64,000 nt of DNA from Exiguobacterium acetylicum DSM 20416 (GTDB taxonomy: Bacteria > Bacillota > Bacilli > Exiguobacteriales > Exiguobacteriaceae). Shown in pieces: positions 26,304 through 36,933 of this stretch. The position numbers and the translations under genes are program-made. The stretch lies in NCBI RefSeq assembly GCF_000702605.1, contig NZ_JNIR01000001.1, positions 486,501 through 550,500 of the forward strand, written 5' to 3'. The notes beneath the pieces are model-generated. The model was not told where the DNA came from, did no database searches, and was given only the letters and a program-made list of their open reading frames with translations. Position 1 is the first letter of the stretch, and each line of letters begins with the position of its first letter.

Positions 26304-27665
26304 ATGGAAAAATTATTGATTGCCAACCGTGGAGAAATCGCCGTCCGCATCATTCGAGCGGCAAAGGAACTTGGAATACAGACCGTTGCTGTCTACTCGA
26401 CGGCAGATAAGGAAGCCTTACACGTTCGTTTAGCCGATGAGGCGTACTGCATCGGTGAGGCGAGTTCTGCTTCATCCTACTTAAACGTTACGAATATCCT
26501 CGCAATCGCAACGAACCGTCAAGTAACGATGATCCACCCGGGTTACGGTTTCCTAGCCGAGAACGTTGATTTTGCTGAGATGTGTGAAGCGTGCGGAATC
26601 AAGTTCGTTGGTCCGACGTCGGATGCGATCCGTCAGATGGGGATCAAGGACGTCGCGAAGAAGACGATGATCGAGTGTGGAGTGCCTGTCGTGCCGGGTT
26701 CGGATGGAACGGTCACGGACGAAGAAGCGGTCGCACTGGCGCAAGAAATTGGTTATCCAGTCATCATCAAAGCAACAGCCGGTGGTGGAGGTAAAGGGAT
26801 TCGGGTCGCTCGTTCGGAAGAAGAGCTGATCAACGGGCTAAGTGAGACACGTCGTGAAGCAAAACAAGCTTTCGGAAACGGGGATGTCTATTTAGAACGC
26901 TTCATCGAAGAATTCCGCCATGTCGAGGTACAAGTCCTCGCTGACCGACACGGGAATGTCATTCACCTTGGTGAACGGGATTGTACCGTCCAGCGTCGGA
27001 TGCAAAAACTGATCGAGGAAGCGCCGTCACCTGCGGTCAGTGAAGCGACACGATTGAAGATGGGTGAGGCTGCCGTAAAAGCCGCAAAAGCCGCAAAAGC
27101 GATTCAGTACACGGGAGCAGGAACGATCGAATTCATTTTTGTCGAAGAGACCGAAGAATTCTTCTTCATGGAGATGAATACGCGCATTCAAGTCGAACAC
27201 CCGGTAACGGAAATGATCACTGGGTTCGACCTCGTTCAAGCGCAATTGCAAGTGGCGCTTGATCATCCGCTTGCCGTCAAACAAAAGGATATCAAGTTCC
27301 ACGGTCATTCGATCGAATGCCGGATCAATGCCGAGGATCCAGACCATGATTTCCGTCCGTCTGCTGGACGTGTCACACAATACGTGACACCAGGCGGAAT
27401 GGGCGTACGTATCGATAGCGCGGTCTATCCGGGGTACATGATTCCGCCTTACTATGACTCGATGGTCGCGAAGTTGATCGTCCATGCGGAAACACGGGAA
27501 GAAGCATGTGCGAAGATGGAACGTGCACTGGCTGAATTTTGGATCGAAGGTGTCAAAACGACGATCCCGTTCCACGAACGTGTTCTTAGTCACCCGGTAT
27601 TCCGACGTGGTACGTTCACGACGAAATTCGCAGAGCGTGAGCTAAAAGGTACGATCGTTAACTGA
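26304..27665 (+). CDS. accC: Acetyl-CoA carboxylase biotin carboxylase subunit
   Basis: ATP-dependent carboxylation of biotin on AccB. The 453 residues show the N-terminal [21 protein letters not shown], the ATP-grasp glycine loop [26 protein letters not shown] and the catalytic [13 protein letters not shown]. Complete length for the family. Translated after accB, followed by a terminator. Confidence 0.95.
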   Translation: MEKLLIANRGEIAVRIIRAAKELGIQTVAVYSTADKEALHVRLADEAYCIGEASSASSYLNVTNILAIATNRQVTMIHPGYGFLAENVDFAEMCEACGIKFVGPTSDAIRQMGIKDVAKKTMIECGVPVVPGSDGTVTDEEAVALAQEIGYPVIIKATAGGGGKGIRVARSEEELINGLSETRREAKQAFGNGDVYLERFIEEFRHVEVQVLADRHGNVIHLGERDCTVQRRMQKLIEEAPSPAVSEATRLKMGEAAVKAAKAAKAIQYTGAGTIEFIFVEETEEFFFMEMNTRIQVEHPVTEMITGFDLVQAQLQVALDHPLAVKQKDIKFHGHSIECRINAEDPDHDFRPSAGRVTQYVTPGGMGVRIDSAVYPGYMIPPYYDSMVAKLIVHAETREEACAKMERALAEFWIEGVKTTIPFHERVLSHPVFRRGTFTTKFAERELKGTIVN

Positions 27666-27670
27666 ATCAG

Positions 27671-27707
27671 GACGGGAGTTTGTGCGACGAACTCCCGTCT
27701 TTTTTTT
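27671..27707 (+). terminator. Intrinsic terminator after accC
   Basis: Ten-bp stem GACGGGAGTT / AACTCCCGTC followed by eight T residues. Confidence 0.9.
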
Positions 27708-27786
27708 GGCGTTCTCTATGTTTTTTAAAAGAGGAATGTGCTAAACTAACTGATTGAGAACGACAAAAAAAGGAGCACGCAAAATC

Positions 27787-28191
27787 ATGATGAAACGACA
27801 CATGGCACGCGAACTCGCAGTCCAATCTTTGTTCCAAATGGAGCTTTCGGATCTGACTGCACAAGAGGCCATTGAATTCGCGGTAGAAGGTAAGGAATAT
27901 GACACATTCGTCGAGCAATTGGTGAATGGCGTCGAAACAAACAAAGCAACGATTGATCAGCACATTCGTGAAGCACTCGTCAACTGGTCATTCGAACGAC
28001 TCGGAAACATCGAGCGGACTATTCTTCGCTTAGCCGTCTACGAATTATTGTTCGAAACGAACATTCCTGTTCGAGTGACGATCAACGAAGCGATTGAATT
28101 GACGAAAGCGTTCGCAGATGAAGAAGCGACGAAAATCGTCAACGGTGTTCTTGGTAAAGTCGCACAAGGCGTCGTCAAAGAAAATTCATAA
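27787..28191 (+). CDS. nusB: Transcription antitermination factor NusB
   Basis: RNA-binding partner of NusE/S10 in rRNA antitermination. The 134 residues are all-helical, with HMARELAVQSLFQMEL at the N-terminus, LVNWSFERLGNIERTILRLAVYEL and VTINEAIELTKAFADEEATKIVNGVLGK. AAAAAAGGAG lies 13 bases before ATG 27787; ATG 27790 is also possible. It starts the nusB-folD-xseA-xseB-ispA series. Confidence 0.93.
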   Translation: MMKRHMARELAVQSLFQMELSDLTAQEAIEFAVEGKEYDTFVEQLVNGVETNKATIDQHIREALVNWSFERLGNIERTILRLAVYELLFETNIPVRVTINEAIELTKAFADEEATKIVNGVLGKVAQGVVKENS

Positions 28192-28260
28192 ACCTGTAAA
28201 ACCGAATAGAGACAAACAGACAGAAGAGTGAATCGAACTTTTTGGGGGAGTGGACAAATC

Positions 28261-29094
28261 ATGGCAGTAGTAATCGATGGAAAACAGGTAGCCCATTCAT
28301 ATCGTATGAAGCTGAAAGAAGAAGTCGCACGTCTGAAAGAACAGCGGATTCAACCGCAATTGACTGTCATCCTGATTGGCGAAGATCCTGCTAGTCAGTC
28401 CTATGTACGTGGTAAAGAAAAGGCGGCGAAGGAAATCGGCATGGATTCGGAGTTGATCCGACTTCGGGCAGAAACAACGGAATCAGAGCTTCTTCACTTG
28501 ATCGAACGTCTGAATGTTGATGCGAGTGTCCATGGGATTCTCGTCCAATTGCCGTTGCCTGACCATATTGATGAGAGCAAAGTCATTTTTGCGATTTCTC
28601 CTGAAAAGGACGTCGATGGATTTCATCCTGTCTCTGTCGGGAAAATGATGATTGGTGAACCGACATTTTTACCGTGTACACCAAACGGCATTCTTCATCT
28701 TGTCAAAGAGATGAACGTACCGATTGCCGGTCAACACGTCGTTGTCGTCGGTCGTAGCCAAATCGTCGGTAAACCCGTTGGTATGTTGTTCTTGAATGAA
28801 TCGGCTACCGTTTCCTATTGTCATTCAAAAACGAAAGACCTCGGTGCGATGACGCGTCAAGCGGATATCTTGATCGTCGCAGTCGGTGTACCGAAGCTGA
28901 TTACTGCGGATATGGTGAAACCGGATGCTGTCGTCATTGATGTTGGTGTCAACCGTGTCGATGGCAAACTCGTCGGTGATGTCGAGTTTGATACAGTACA
29001 AGATGTTGCATCGATGATCACACCTGTTCCGGGTGGCGTTGGTCCGATGACGATCACGATGCTACTGCATAATACGATTGAGGCTGCGCGATGA
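28261..29094 (+). CDS. folD: Bifunctional methylene-THF dehydrogenase/cyclohydrolase FolD
   Basis: Interconverts 5,10-methylene-, methenyl- and 10-formyl-THF. The 277 residues include IGEDPASQSYVRGKEKAAKEIG (catalytic Lys region), VQLPLPDHIDESK, DVDGFHPVSVGKM and PGGVGPMTITMLLHNT. ATG 28261 follows GGGGGAGTGG. It overlaps xseA by 4 bases. Confidence 0.95.
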   Translation: MAVVIDGKQVAHSYRMKLKEEVARLKEQRIQPQLTVILIGEDPASQSYVRGKEKAAKEIGMDSELIRLRAETTESELLHLIERLNVDASVHGILVQLPLPDHIDESKVIFAISPEKDVDGFHPVSVGKMMIGEPTFLPCTPNGILHLVKEMNVPIAGQHVVVVGRSQIVGKPVGMLFLNESATVSYCHSKTKDLGAMTRQADILIVAVGVPKLITADMVKPDAVVIDVGVNRVDGKLVGDVEFDTVQDVASMITPVPGGVGPMTITMLLHNTIEAAR

Positions 29095-30413
29095 GCGAAC
29101 CTCTTCACGTTTCCGATTTAGTCCACTATGTCAAACGTGAACTAGAAGGCGACGCCCTTCTGCAACAAGTCCAGGTGGTGGGAGAAGTGTCGAATTTTAA
29201 ACGACACTCTTCCGGTCACCTTTATTTTACGTTGAAGGATGAGCAATCACGGATGAAAGCCGTCATGTTTGCCCGGGATGCGAGTCGCGTCAAAGCAGAC
29301 GTTCGCGATGGGATGCGTGTTGTCGTTACGGCACGCTTATCCGTCTACGTCTCTTCTGGAGAGATGCAACTCTATGTCGAACGGATGACGGAAGACGGTG
29401 TAGGAGCGCTGTATGAGGCGTTCTCACGCTTGAAGATGGATCTAGAAGAGCGTGGTTGGTTTGATCCAGCAATCAAACAGCCGTTGCCAGCTTTTCCGGA
29501 ACGCATCGGAATCATTACATCTCCAAAAGGAGCGGCGCTTCATGACATCGCAACGACACTCCGGCGCCGTTATCCGCAAGCGGCCATCGTCTTCGCCCCG
29601 GTCCTTGTACAAGGAGCGGATGCGGCACCACAAATCAGCCGTGCCATTCAGCTGATGAATGAGCATGCTGCCTGTGATGTGTTGATCATTGGTCGTGGTG
29701 GTGGTTCGATTGAGGAGCTGTGGGCATTCAATGAGATGTCTGTCGTGACAGCCGTGTTTGAATCACGCATTCCGATCGTCTCTGCTGTCGGTCACGAAAC
29801 GGATTTTACAATCAGTGATTTCGTCGCCGACGTTCGTGCTGCTACACCAACGGCAGCGGCAGAACTTGTCACTCCGGAAGCAGAGGCACTCACTCGACGG
29901 GTGCAGGATGTGAAGCGTCGTTTAGAACGAACCTATGCACAACTTCTCAAAAGCAAACAGGAGCAAGTGACACGGCTTGCGGCGAGCTACGGTCTGAAAT
30001 CACCACGCGTCCTACTCGGACTGAAGCAGGAACAATTGGACCGAGCAGAAATGTCACTCCAAAAGGAGATCAAGCAAGTAATAGCGCAACACCAGCAACA
30101 GGTGGAGCGTCTTGACACACGCTTAATGCGTGTGCCGATGCGGGATCGCTTCGTGCAACAACGGGCGACGATTGAACAATCACGACGTCGACTCGAAATC
30201 GTTCGTCGACTCTTGCAATCGAAGCAACAACAGGTGCGTCATGTGCTCGCGCGACTCGACTCCGTCAGTCCGACGCATGTTCTGATGCGCGGCTATACGT
30301 ATGTCGAACAGGATGGACAAATCGTCCGTTCCGCGAAGGCATTGACAGCGTCTTCGTTCGATATCCGATTCCATGATGGAACGATTCGTGCTAAACGAGA
30401 GGATGGGGAGTAA
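29091..30413 (+). CDS. xseA: Exodeoxyribonuclease VII large subunit
   Basis: Large subunit of the single-strand exonuclease VII. The 440 residues have an N-terminal OB fold (VVGEVSNFKRHSSGHLYFTLKD), a catalytic domain (GIITSPKGAALHDI, IGRGGGSIEELWAFNE, SAVGHETDFTISDFVADVRAATPTAAAE, spanning positions 29781-29856) and a long coiled coil (about residues 265-390) that binds XseB. ATGA overlap with folD; three bases separate it from xseB. Confidence 0.94.
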   Translation: MSEPLHVSDLVHYVKRELEGDALLQQVQVVGEVSNFKRHSSGHLYFTLKDEQSRMKAVMFARDASRVKADVRDGMRVVVTARLSVYVSSGEMQLYVERMTEDGVGALYEAFSRLKMDLEERGWFDPAIKQPLPAFPERIGIITSPKGAALHDIATTLRRRYPQAAIVFAPVLVQGADAAPQISRAIQLMNEHAACDVLIIGRGGGSIEELWAFNEMSVVTAVFESRIPIVSAVGHETDFTISDFVADVRAATPTAAAELVTPEAEALTRRVQDVKRRLERTYAQLLKSKQEQVTRLAASYGLKSPRVLLGLKQEQLDRAEMSLQKEIKQVIAQHQQQVERLDTRLMRVPMRDRFVQQRATIEQSRRRLEIVRRLLQSKQQQVRHVLARLDSVSPTHVLMRGYTYVEQDGQIVRSAKALTASSFDIRFHDGTIRAKREDGE

Positions 30414-30415
30414 GA

Positions 30416-30637
30416 ATGGAGACGGAACAATCTTTTGAAGAAGCACTGGAACGATTAGAAGAAATCGTCACGTTACTCGAAGAGGGCGAAGCTCCTCTTG
30501 AACAAGCGATGGCTCTATATGAAGAAGGCGTCAAACTGACGGCTCTTTGCCAAGGGAAGTTATCCGTTGCTGAGAAAAAACTCGATCAAATCCTGGAGCA
30601 AGATGGTACGCTTCGGGAAAAAGGAGGAGCGCAATGA
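30416..30637 (+). CDS. xseB: Exodeoxyribonuclease VII small subunit
   Basis: A 73-residue acidic helical protein with the family pattern SFEEALERLEEIVTLLEEGE-PLEQAMALYEEGVKL. Several copies decorate the coiled coil of XseA. Overlaps ispA by 4 bases. Confidence 0.93.
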   Translation: METEQSFEEALERLEEIVTLLEEGEAPLEQAMALYEEGVKLTALCQGKLSVAEKKLDQILEQDGTLREKGGAQ

Positions 30638-31503
30638 TTGCTTTGAATGAGTGGAAGACACAAGTCGAAAACAAAATGGAAGAGTTCATGGAGCGACTCG
30701 ACGCACCGGATCGTTTACGCGATTCGATGCGGTATTCACTCGATGCGGGTGGGAAACGAATTCGCCCAGCCTTGATTTATGCGGTACTCGATGCTTTTTC
30801 GATCGACCGTGCAAAAGGTGACGCGACTGCTGCGGCACTCGAGATGATTCATACATACTCACTGATTCATGATGACCTTCCAGCAATGGACGATGATGAT
30901 CTGCGTCGAGGGCGTCCGACGAATCATATCGCTTTTGATGAAGCGACAGCGATTTTAGCAGGAGATGCCTTGCTCACGAACGCCTTCAGCTGTCTTCTTG
31001 AGACACCGGCTTCGCCAGAAGTGAAGCTTGCTCTTGTCGAACGGTTGTCAGCAGCAGCAGGTGCTACAGGTATGGTCGGAGGTCAACTCGACGATATGCT
31101 CGGAGAGCGCGGCGGCATCAATGACGTAGCGGAGCTTGAGTCGATTCACCGTCGGAAAACAGGAGCACTCCTCGTCTTTGCAGTCGAAGCGGGTGGATTG
31201 CTTGCTTCGGTCAGCTCGAGCGATCTTGATCACTTGAAGCAATACGGTCGCCATCTCGGAATCGCATTCCAAATTCAAGATGACATCTTGGACGTGACGG
31301 GAGATGCTGAAAAAATCGGCAAACCGGTCGGTAGCGACGAAGGGAACGAAAAAGCAACGTATCCAAAATTACTGGGTCTTGAAGGAGCGAAACGCGCACT
31401 GACAGCTCAGGTGGAAGCAGCGGAACAAGCGATTGATGCATTATCAGTCGAAGCGACGACACTTAAGGAACTGCTCGACTTCGTGGTCAAGCGCGACCAT
31501 TAA
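30634..31503 (+). CDS. ispA: Farnesyl (geranyl) diphosphate synthase
   Basis: Condenses IPP with DMAPP/GPP to farnesyl diphosphate for quinones and undecaprenyl carriers. The 289 residues show GGKRIRPAL, the first Asp-rich motif LIHDDLPAMDDDDLRRGRPT and the second IAFQIQDDILDVTGD. It ends the nusB-ispA series at a terminator. In genomes with OLE RNA, that RNA commonly lies between ispA and dxs; only 117 bases separate them here. Confidence 0.94.
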   Translation: MIALNEWKTQVENKMEEFMERLDAPDRLRDSMRYSLDAGGKRIRPALIYAVLDAFSIDRAKGDATAAALEMIHTYSLIHDDLPAMDDDDLRRGRPTNHIAFDEATAILAGDALLTNAFSCLLETPASPEVKLALVERLSAAAGATGMVGGQLDDMLGERGGINDVAELESIHRRKTGALLVFAVEAGGLLASVSSSDLDHLKQYGRHLGIAFQIQDDILDVTGDAEKIGKPVGSDEGNEKATYPKLLGLEGAKRALTAQVEAAEQAIDALSVEATTLKELLDFVVKRDH

Positions 31504-31505
31504 GC

Positions 31506-31535
31506 AGGACGACGCATCTGCGTCGTCTTTTTCTA
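31506..31535 (+). terminator. Intrinsic terminator after ispA
   Basis: GACGACGCA-TC-TGCGTCGTC hairpin followed by TTTTT. Confidence 0.85.
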
Positions 31536-31620
31536 TGCTGACAATGGCGCTCGATAGATTGTTCTAGTACAATGTAGGGTACAAACCCTATAAGATTGTA
31601 AGGAAAAGAGGCGGTAAGGT

Positions 31621-33507
31621 ATGAAATTGACAGAAATACAGGATCCGTCATTTTTAAAGCGTATGTCGGTCTCCGAACTCGAAGTACTCGCAGGCGATAT
31701 TCGACGCTTTTTGATTGAAGAATTAGCGACGACAGGTGGACACTTGGCACCGAACCTCGGTGTCGTCGAGTTGACGCTTGCGTTGCATCGTGAATTCGAC
31801 AGTCCGAATGACAAGTTCGTCTGGGATGTCGGGCACCAAGCATACGTGCATAAGATTTTGACAGGACGTGCGAGCCAGTTTGATACGCTCCGTCAGCACA
31901 AAGGACTCTGTGGGTTCCCGAAACGCAATGAGAGTGTGCATGACGTCTGGGAGACAGGACACAGCTCGACGTCCTTGTCAGCAGCAATGGGGATTGCTGT
32001 TTCGAACGAACTGAGCGGTAAGAGTGATCGTGCAGTCGCGATCATTGGTGACGGTGCTTTGACAGGTGGTATGGCACTCGAAGCATTGAATCATATTGGA
32101 GCAGAACAACAAAACGTCATCGTCATCTTGAACGATAACGAGATGTCGATTGCACCAAACGTTGGGGCGATGCATCAAATGCTTGGACGAATTCGTTCAT
32201 CGCGTAAAGTGCGTTTTGCCCAAGACGAGCTTGAAACGTTGATCAAAAAGATTCCGGTCATTGGCGGACGTCTTGAAAAAGGAAGCGAGAAGTTGAAGGA
32301 AGCTGTTAAAGGCGCACTTGTTCCTGGCATGTTCTTTGAAGAGCTCGGCTTCAACTATTATGGTCCAGTCGATGGGCACGATCTTGATGATTTAATCGAA
32401 CAGCTCAATTACGTGAAAAAAGAAGAAGGTCCTGTCCTGCTTCATGTCATCACGAAAAAAGGGAAAGGCTATCGTCCGGCAGAGTTCGATGGTGTCGGCA
32501 CATGGCATGGTCTTGGACCGTACAAGATGGAGTCTGGCGAAGTCATCAAAGGGAAATCAAAAGCACCTAGTTACTCCTTTACGGTAGCGGATACTTTAAC
32601 AAAGATGGCACGCGATGATGAAAAGCTGACGTTGATCACGCCAGCGATGAGCGTCGGTTCAAAACTCGATTGTTTTGAAAAAGAATTCCCAGAGCGGATG
32701 TTTGACGTCGGGATTGCAGAACAACATGCAGTGACGTTCGCAGCTGGTCAAGCGACGCAAGGCATGAAACCTGTCGTATCGATCTACTCGACCTTCTTCC
32801 AACGTGCATACGATCAGCTTGTTCACGACGTGGCTCGTCAAAATCTAGATGTGACGTTTACGATTGACCGGTCAGGTCTCGTTGGTGCAGATGGTGAGAC
32901 ACATCAAGGGGTCTTCGATATCGCTTTCATGCGTCACGTACCGAACATTCGAATCGTCATGGCGAAGGATGAGAACGAACTGCAACACTTGCTCTATTCA
33001 GCCGTCAAATATGAAGGACCAATCGCCGTTCGTTTCCCACGTGGAGAAGGTATCGGTGTACCAATGGACGAGACATTGCATGAAATTTCGCTCGATACAT
33101 GGGAAGTCGAACGCGAAGGAACGGACGTCGCGATCCTTGCATTCGGACCACAAGTACAAGATGCACTCAAAATCGCGGATCTCCTAGCAGACGAACTGTC
33201 GGTTCGTGTCATCAATGCTCGGACGATCAAACCGCTTGATGAGAAGATGCTGAATGCTCTTTACGCAGAAGGCATTCCACTCGTGACGCTCGAAGAAGCC
33301 GTCTTAAAAGGTGGATTCGGATCAGCTGTCCTTGAGCATGCGAACGAGCAGGAAGCATCCCCACGCGTCAAACGCTTCGGTATTCCGGATTGGTATATCG
33401 AGCACGGCGGTGTCAACGAATTACTTGAAGAAATCGGATTATTACCTGGACAAATCGCAGAAGAAATACGCGCTTTCGTCAATCAAGGAAAGAAACAGAG
33501 TGTGTGA
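31621..33507 (+). CDS. dxs: 1-deoxy-D-xylulose-5-phosphate synthase
   Basis: Thiamine-diphosphate enzyme that makes DXP from pyruvate and glyceraldehyde-3-phosphate, the entry to the MEP isoprenoid pathway. The 628 residues carry the TPP-binding [18 protein letters not shown] with [10 protein letters not shown], and the transketolase-like [15 protein letters not shown] and [31 protein letters not shown] precedes the ATG. tlyA follows after 6 bases. Confidence 0.95.
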   Translation: MKLTEIQDPSFLKRMSVSELEVLAGDIRRFLIEELATTGGHLAPNLGVVELTLALHREFDSPNDKFVWDVGHQAYVHKILTGRASQFDTLRQHKGLCGFPKRNESVHDVWETGHSSTSLSAAMGIAVSNELSGKSDRAVAIIGDGALTGGMALEALNHIGAEQQNVIVILNDNEMSIAPNVGAMHQMLGRIRSSRKVRFAQDELETLIKKIPVIGGRLEKGSEKLKEAVKGALVPGMFFEELGFNYYGPVDGHDLDDLIEQLNYVKKEEGPVLLHVITKKGKGYRPAEFDGVGTWHGLGPYKMESGEVIKGKSKAPSYSFTVADTLTKMARDDEKLTLITPAMSVGSKLDCFEKEFPERMFDVGIAEQHAVTFAAGQATQGMKPVVSIYSTFFQRAYDQLVHDVARQNLDVTFTIDRSGLVGADGETHQGVFDIAFMRHVPNIRIVMAKDENELQHLLYSAVKYEGPIAVRFPRGEGIGVPMDETLHEISLDTWEVEREGTDVAILAFGPQVQDALKIADLLADELSVRVINARTIKPLDEKMLNALYAEGIPLVTLEEAVLKGGFGSAVLEHANEQEASPRVKRFGIPDWYIEHGGVNELLEEIGLLPGQIAEEIRAFVNQGKKQSV

Positions 33508-33513
33508 CGATTC

Positions 33514-34320
33514 ATGGAAAATGTAAAAAAAATCCGCCTCGACGTTCTTCTCGTCGAGCGCGGTTTGTTTGAAACGCGTGAAAAAGCGAAACGATCGATC
33601 ATGGCTGGACTTGTCTTTAGCGGAACGGAACGATTAGAGAAGGCTGGTGAGAAGGTCAAGTCGGACATCGACCTGCATGTTAAAGGTCAGTTGATGCCTT
33701 ATGTCGGTCGTGGAGGCTTCAAGATGGAAAAGGCACTTCAAGTATTCGATTTCGATGTCGCTGGTAAAACAGGTCTCGATATTGGATCGTCAACAGGTGG
33801 CTTTACCGATTGCTCCTTACAAAATGGAGCAGCGCATATGTATGCGCTTGATGTCGGTTCCAATCAGCTGGACTGGAAGCTTCGTTCGGATGATCGTGTG
33901 ACGGTGATGGAGAAAACGAACTTTCGGCACGCAACACCAGATATGTTCCCTGTTGCGCCACAGTTTGCGACGATTGATGTCTCATTCATCTCGTTACGGT
34001 TGATGCTTCCACCTCTGAAGACGATCCTCGTCGAAGGAGGAGATGTCATGGCGCTCGTCAAACCGCAATTCGAAGCGGGGCGTGATGATATCGGTAAAAA
34101 AGGCATCGTGCGGGATGAACGGATTCATGTCCGCGTCCTCGATGAGATGGTTGAATTCTTCATTCAACAAGGGTTCTATGTGAAACAGCTCGACTATTCG
34201 CCGATTACCGGTGGAGAGGGGAACATCGAGTTCTTATTGCATGCGCGCCTTGGTCAACCAGGACTTGATCCATCTGTCCATGCGACAGAGACAGTCAAGC
34301 AAGCACATGCTAGTCTTTAA
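33514..34320 (+). CDS. TlyA family rRNA (cytidine-2'-O)-methyltransferase (YqxC)
   Basis: The 268 residues combine an N-terminal S4 RNA-binding domain (RLDVLLVERGLFETREKAKR, about 8-27) with an FtsJ-like methyltransferase: SAM motif DIGSSTGGFTD and ALVKPQFEAGRDDIGKKGIVRD. Family members 2'-O-methylate 16S/23S rRNA; the hemolysin label is historical. The start lacks a strong binding site (6 bases after dxs), so it is probably coupled to dxs. Confidence 0.88.
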   Translation: MENVKKIRLDVLLVERGLFETREKAKRSIMAGLVFSGTERLEKAGEKVKSDIDLHVKGQLMPYVGRGGFKMEKALQVFDFDVAGKTGLDIGSSTGGFTDCSLQNGAAHMYALDVGSNQLDWKLRSDDRVTVMEKTNFRHATPDMFPVAPQFATIDVSFISLRLMLPPLKTILVEGGDVMALVKPQFEAGRDDIGKKGIVRDERIHVRVLDEMVEFFIQQGFYVKQLDYSPITGGEGNIEFLLHARLGQPGLDPSVHATETVKQAHASL

Positions 34321-34334
34321 ACGAACAGATGAAA

Positions 34335-34372
34335 ACGAGGACGGATCCGGTTCATGGGTCCGTCCTCATTGT
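34335..34372 (+). terminator. Probable terminator after tlyA
   Basis: Stem GAGGACGGA-CC / GG-TCCGTCCTC is strong, but the tail (ATTGTTGTT) is only partly T-rich. Confidence 0.6.
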
Positions 34373-34399
34373 TGTTCGGAGCGACGAAAACCGTATAAT
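34372..34399 (+). promoter_or_regulatory. Sigma-A promoter for argR
   Basis: TTGTTC (34372-34377), 16-bp spacer, TATAAT (34394-34399), 75 bases before the argR start. Confidence 0.6.
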
Positions 34400-34474
34400 A
34401 AAATGGCAAACGTGGACTTTTAATGATTTATTGGATTACAATAGTAACATCGAAGAATACTGTGAGGTGCAGGA

Positions 34475-34924
34475 ATGACAAAGGGGCAACGGTTGATTAA
34501 GATTCGGGAGATCATCACCCAGTCGGAAGTAGAAACCCAAGATGAATTGGTAGAGGAATTACGGAATGCAGGATATAAGGTGACACAGGCAACGGTATCA
34601 CGAGATATCAAGGAACTTCATCTCGTTAAGGTTCCGTTGAATGATGGACGTTATAAATACAGCTTACCCGCTGACCAACGCTTCAACCCACTCAGGAAAT
34701 TGCGGCGTCTGCTCGGTGACAGCTTCATCTCGATTGATTCTGCTCAAAATCTGATTGTCATGCATGTCCTGCCGGGAAATGCGAACGCAGTCGCCGTCTT
34801 ACTGGACCATTTGAGCTGGAACGAACTGCTTGGCACGGTGTGTGGGGACGATACGATCCTATTGATCGCACGAAGTGAGGAACAAGCGAAAGAAGTGACC
34901 GAACGAATTTTAGAAATGCTGTAA
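34475..34924 (+). CDS. argR: Arginine repressor ArgR/AhrC
   Basis: Arginine-dependent hexameric regulator. The 149 residues have an N-terminal winged helix ([34 protein letters not shown], positions 34526-34640) and a C-terminal arginine-binding domain ([14 protein letters not shown]). Gene order tlyA-argR-recN equals yqxC-ahrC-recN of B. subtilis. It has its own promoter. Confidence 0.94.
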   Translation: MTKGQRLIKIREIITQSEVETQDELVEELRNAGYKVTQATVSRDIKELHLVKVPLNDGRYKYSLPADQRFNPLRKLRRLLGDSFISIDSAQNLIVMHVLPGNANAVAVLLDHLSWNELLGTVCGDDTILLIARSEEQAKEVTERILEML

Positions 34925-34936
34925 GGAGTTGACAGG

Positions 34937-36643
34937 ATGCTAGCTGAATTATCGATCAAACAATTTGCGATCATTGACGAGCTACAGATCGACTTTAAAA
35001 AAGGAATGACCGTCTTGACTGGGGAAACAGGTGCCGGTAAATCGATCGTTCTCGACGCGATCGGTTTATTGATTGGTGGACGTGGATCCGCGGAATTCGT
35101 TCGATACGGGGAAGATCGGGCGGAACTAGAAGGATTGTTTCTGATTGAAGACGACCATCTCGTCTATGGTCTTGCAGAAGAGTATGGTATCGATATCGAA
35201 GATGGATTGATCATCTTACGACGTGATCTGTTCGCGACCGGGAAAAGTGTCTGTCGCGTCAACAATAAGCTGGTCACACTGACGATCTTACGTGAGTTCG
35301 GGCGTGTCCTCGTCGACATGCACGGGCAACATGAACATCAGCATTTAATGGACAGTACGTATCATCAAGCGATTCTCGATGACTTCGCGCAAGAGACGAT
35401 TGCGCCGCTCCTTCAAGCCTATCAATCCGGTTATCAAGCGTATGAAGAAAAACGGACGGCGCTGCAATCGCTCGCGCAAAGTGAGCAAGAACTCGCTCAA
35501 CGGATCGATCTACTATCGTTTCAGACAGAAGAGATTGAAGGCGCAAAACTTCGAGCGCATGAGGAAGATGAGTTGCTCGTCGAACGAAATCGTCTCGCGA
35601 ATTTCGAGAAGTTATATGCATCGTTAAAGACAGCGTATGATGCTTTGCATGATGAGATGCGCGGCATCGACTCTGTTGGAGACGCGATGCGTGAATTACA
35701 GCAAGCATCAAGCATCGATGAACAGTTTTCGCAGCAGAGTGACGCGATCGCAAGCGCTTTTTATGGACTGGAAGAAGTCGGATATGCGATTCGAGATCAA
35801 CTCGAAACACTTGAGTTTGATTCCAATCGACTCGATGAGATCGAACAACGTCTATCGGTCTTTCAACAGCTGAAACGAAAATACGGGGCGACAATCGAGG
35901 AAGTCATCGCGTATGGGGAGAAGATTCGAGTTGAACTCGATACGATGACGAATCGAGATGAACGGATTGAACGATTAAAAGCTGAAGTCGAACAGCTCGA
36001 AGGCGAATTGTTTGATATAGGTGGTCGACTCTCGCAACAGCGTCGAAAAGCGGCAGTTCAATTAAGCGAAGCGATTCATCTGGAATTGCGTGAGCTCTAC
36101 ATGGAGAAAGCACGGTTTGAAATTCGTTTTCTTCAAGACGGGAAGACACCGATGCTACGCAAGAACGGGATCGACCAAGTCGAGTTCTTCATCATGACGA
36201 ATGCGGGAGAGCCATTCAAGTCGCTCGGAAAAGTCGCATCGGGCGGGGAGTTATCTCGTATCATGCTCGGATTGAAGTCAATCTTCTCGCGCTCGGTTGG
36301 AGTCGCTTCGATCATTTTCGATGAAGTCGATACAGGAGTATCGGGTCGTGTCGCACAAGCGATGGCTGAAAAAATCTATCGTTTGTCAGTAGACGGACAA
36401 GTACTCTGTATTACGCACTTACCGCAAGTCGCTTCGATGGCTGATCAACATCTCTATATTCGGAAGATTGAAGAGACGGATCGTACGACGACACAGGTCA
36501 ATGTCTTGTCTCAGTCAGACCGAGGAAACGAACTTGGACGGATGATTTCCGGTGCACATATGACGGATTTGACGTTACGCCATGCCGAGGAATTGATGGA
36601 TCAGGCGAAGACGATGAAAGAATCGCTTAAAAATGGGGTGTAA
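34937..36643 (+). CDS. recN: DNA repair protein RecN
   Basis: SMC-like ATPase acting early at double-strand breaks. The 568 residues have Walker A LTGETGAGKSIVLDAI near residue 30, two coiled-coil arms (about 160-360), the ABC signature SGGELSRIMLGLKSI and Walker B IIFDEVDTGVSG. AAGGAGTTGACAGG precedes the ATG. spo0A starts three bases after its stop, so spoIVB, which lies between them in spore formers, is absent. Confidence 0.95.
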   Translation: MLAELSIKQFAIIDELQIDFKKGMTVLTGETGAGKSIVLDAIGLLIGGRGSAEFVRYGEDRAELEGLFLIEDDHLVYGLAEEYGIDIEDGLIILRRDLFATGKSVCRVNNKLVTLTILREFGRVLVDMHGQHEHQHLMDSTYHQAILDDFAQETIAPLLQAYQSGYQAYEEKRTALQSLAQSEQELAQRIDLLSFQTEEIEGAKLRAHEEDELLVERNRLANFEKLYASLKTAYDALHDEMRGIDSVGDAMRELQQASSIDEQFSQQSDAIASAFYGLEEVGYAIRDQLETLEFDSNRLDEIEQRLSVFQQLKRKYGATIEEVIAYGEKIRVELDTMTNRDERIERLKAEVEQLEGELFDIGGRLSQQRRKAAVQLSEAIHLELRELYMEKARFEIRFLQDGKTPMLRKNGIDQVEFFIMTNAGEPFKSLGKVASGGELSRIMLGLKSIFSRSVGVASIIFDEVDTGVSGRVAQAMAEKIYRLSVDGQVLCITHLPQVASMADQHLYIRKIEETDRTTTQVNVLSQSDRGNELGRMISGAHMTDLTLRHAEELMDQAKTMKESLKNGV

Positions 36644-36933
36644 GGATTGATTAAAGTCGGGATAGCAGATGATAATCGCGAAATGGTCGAACTGATTCGC
36701 CAGCATATCTCTGCGCAAGAAGACATGGAAGTCGTTTGCGTCGCCTACAATGGCGAGAGTTGTCTCGAACGCATGAAAGAACACGAAGTGGATGTATTGC
36801 TCCTCGACATCATCATGCCTCATTTAGATGGGCTTGGTGTTCTCGAAGAATTGATGAAGAAAAAGAAGAACCCTGCTGTCATCATGTTGAGTAGACTGAC
36901 CTAGCAATATGAGACACATATAAAACACCTTGA

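Noticed and set aside
27027-27593. 188-codon antisense frame in accC
   Set aside because: Shadow of accC with biased composition and no binding site.
35274-35894. 206-codon antisense frame in recN
   Set aside because: Arises from the codon structure of recN on the other strand; composition is atypical (Arg/His-rich) and no start signals are visible.
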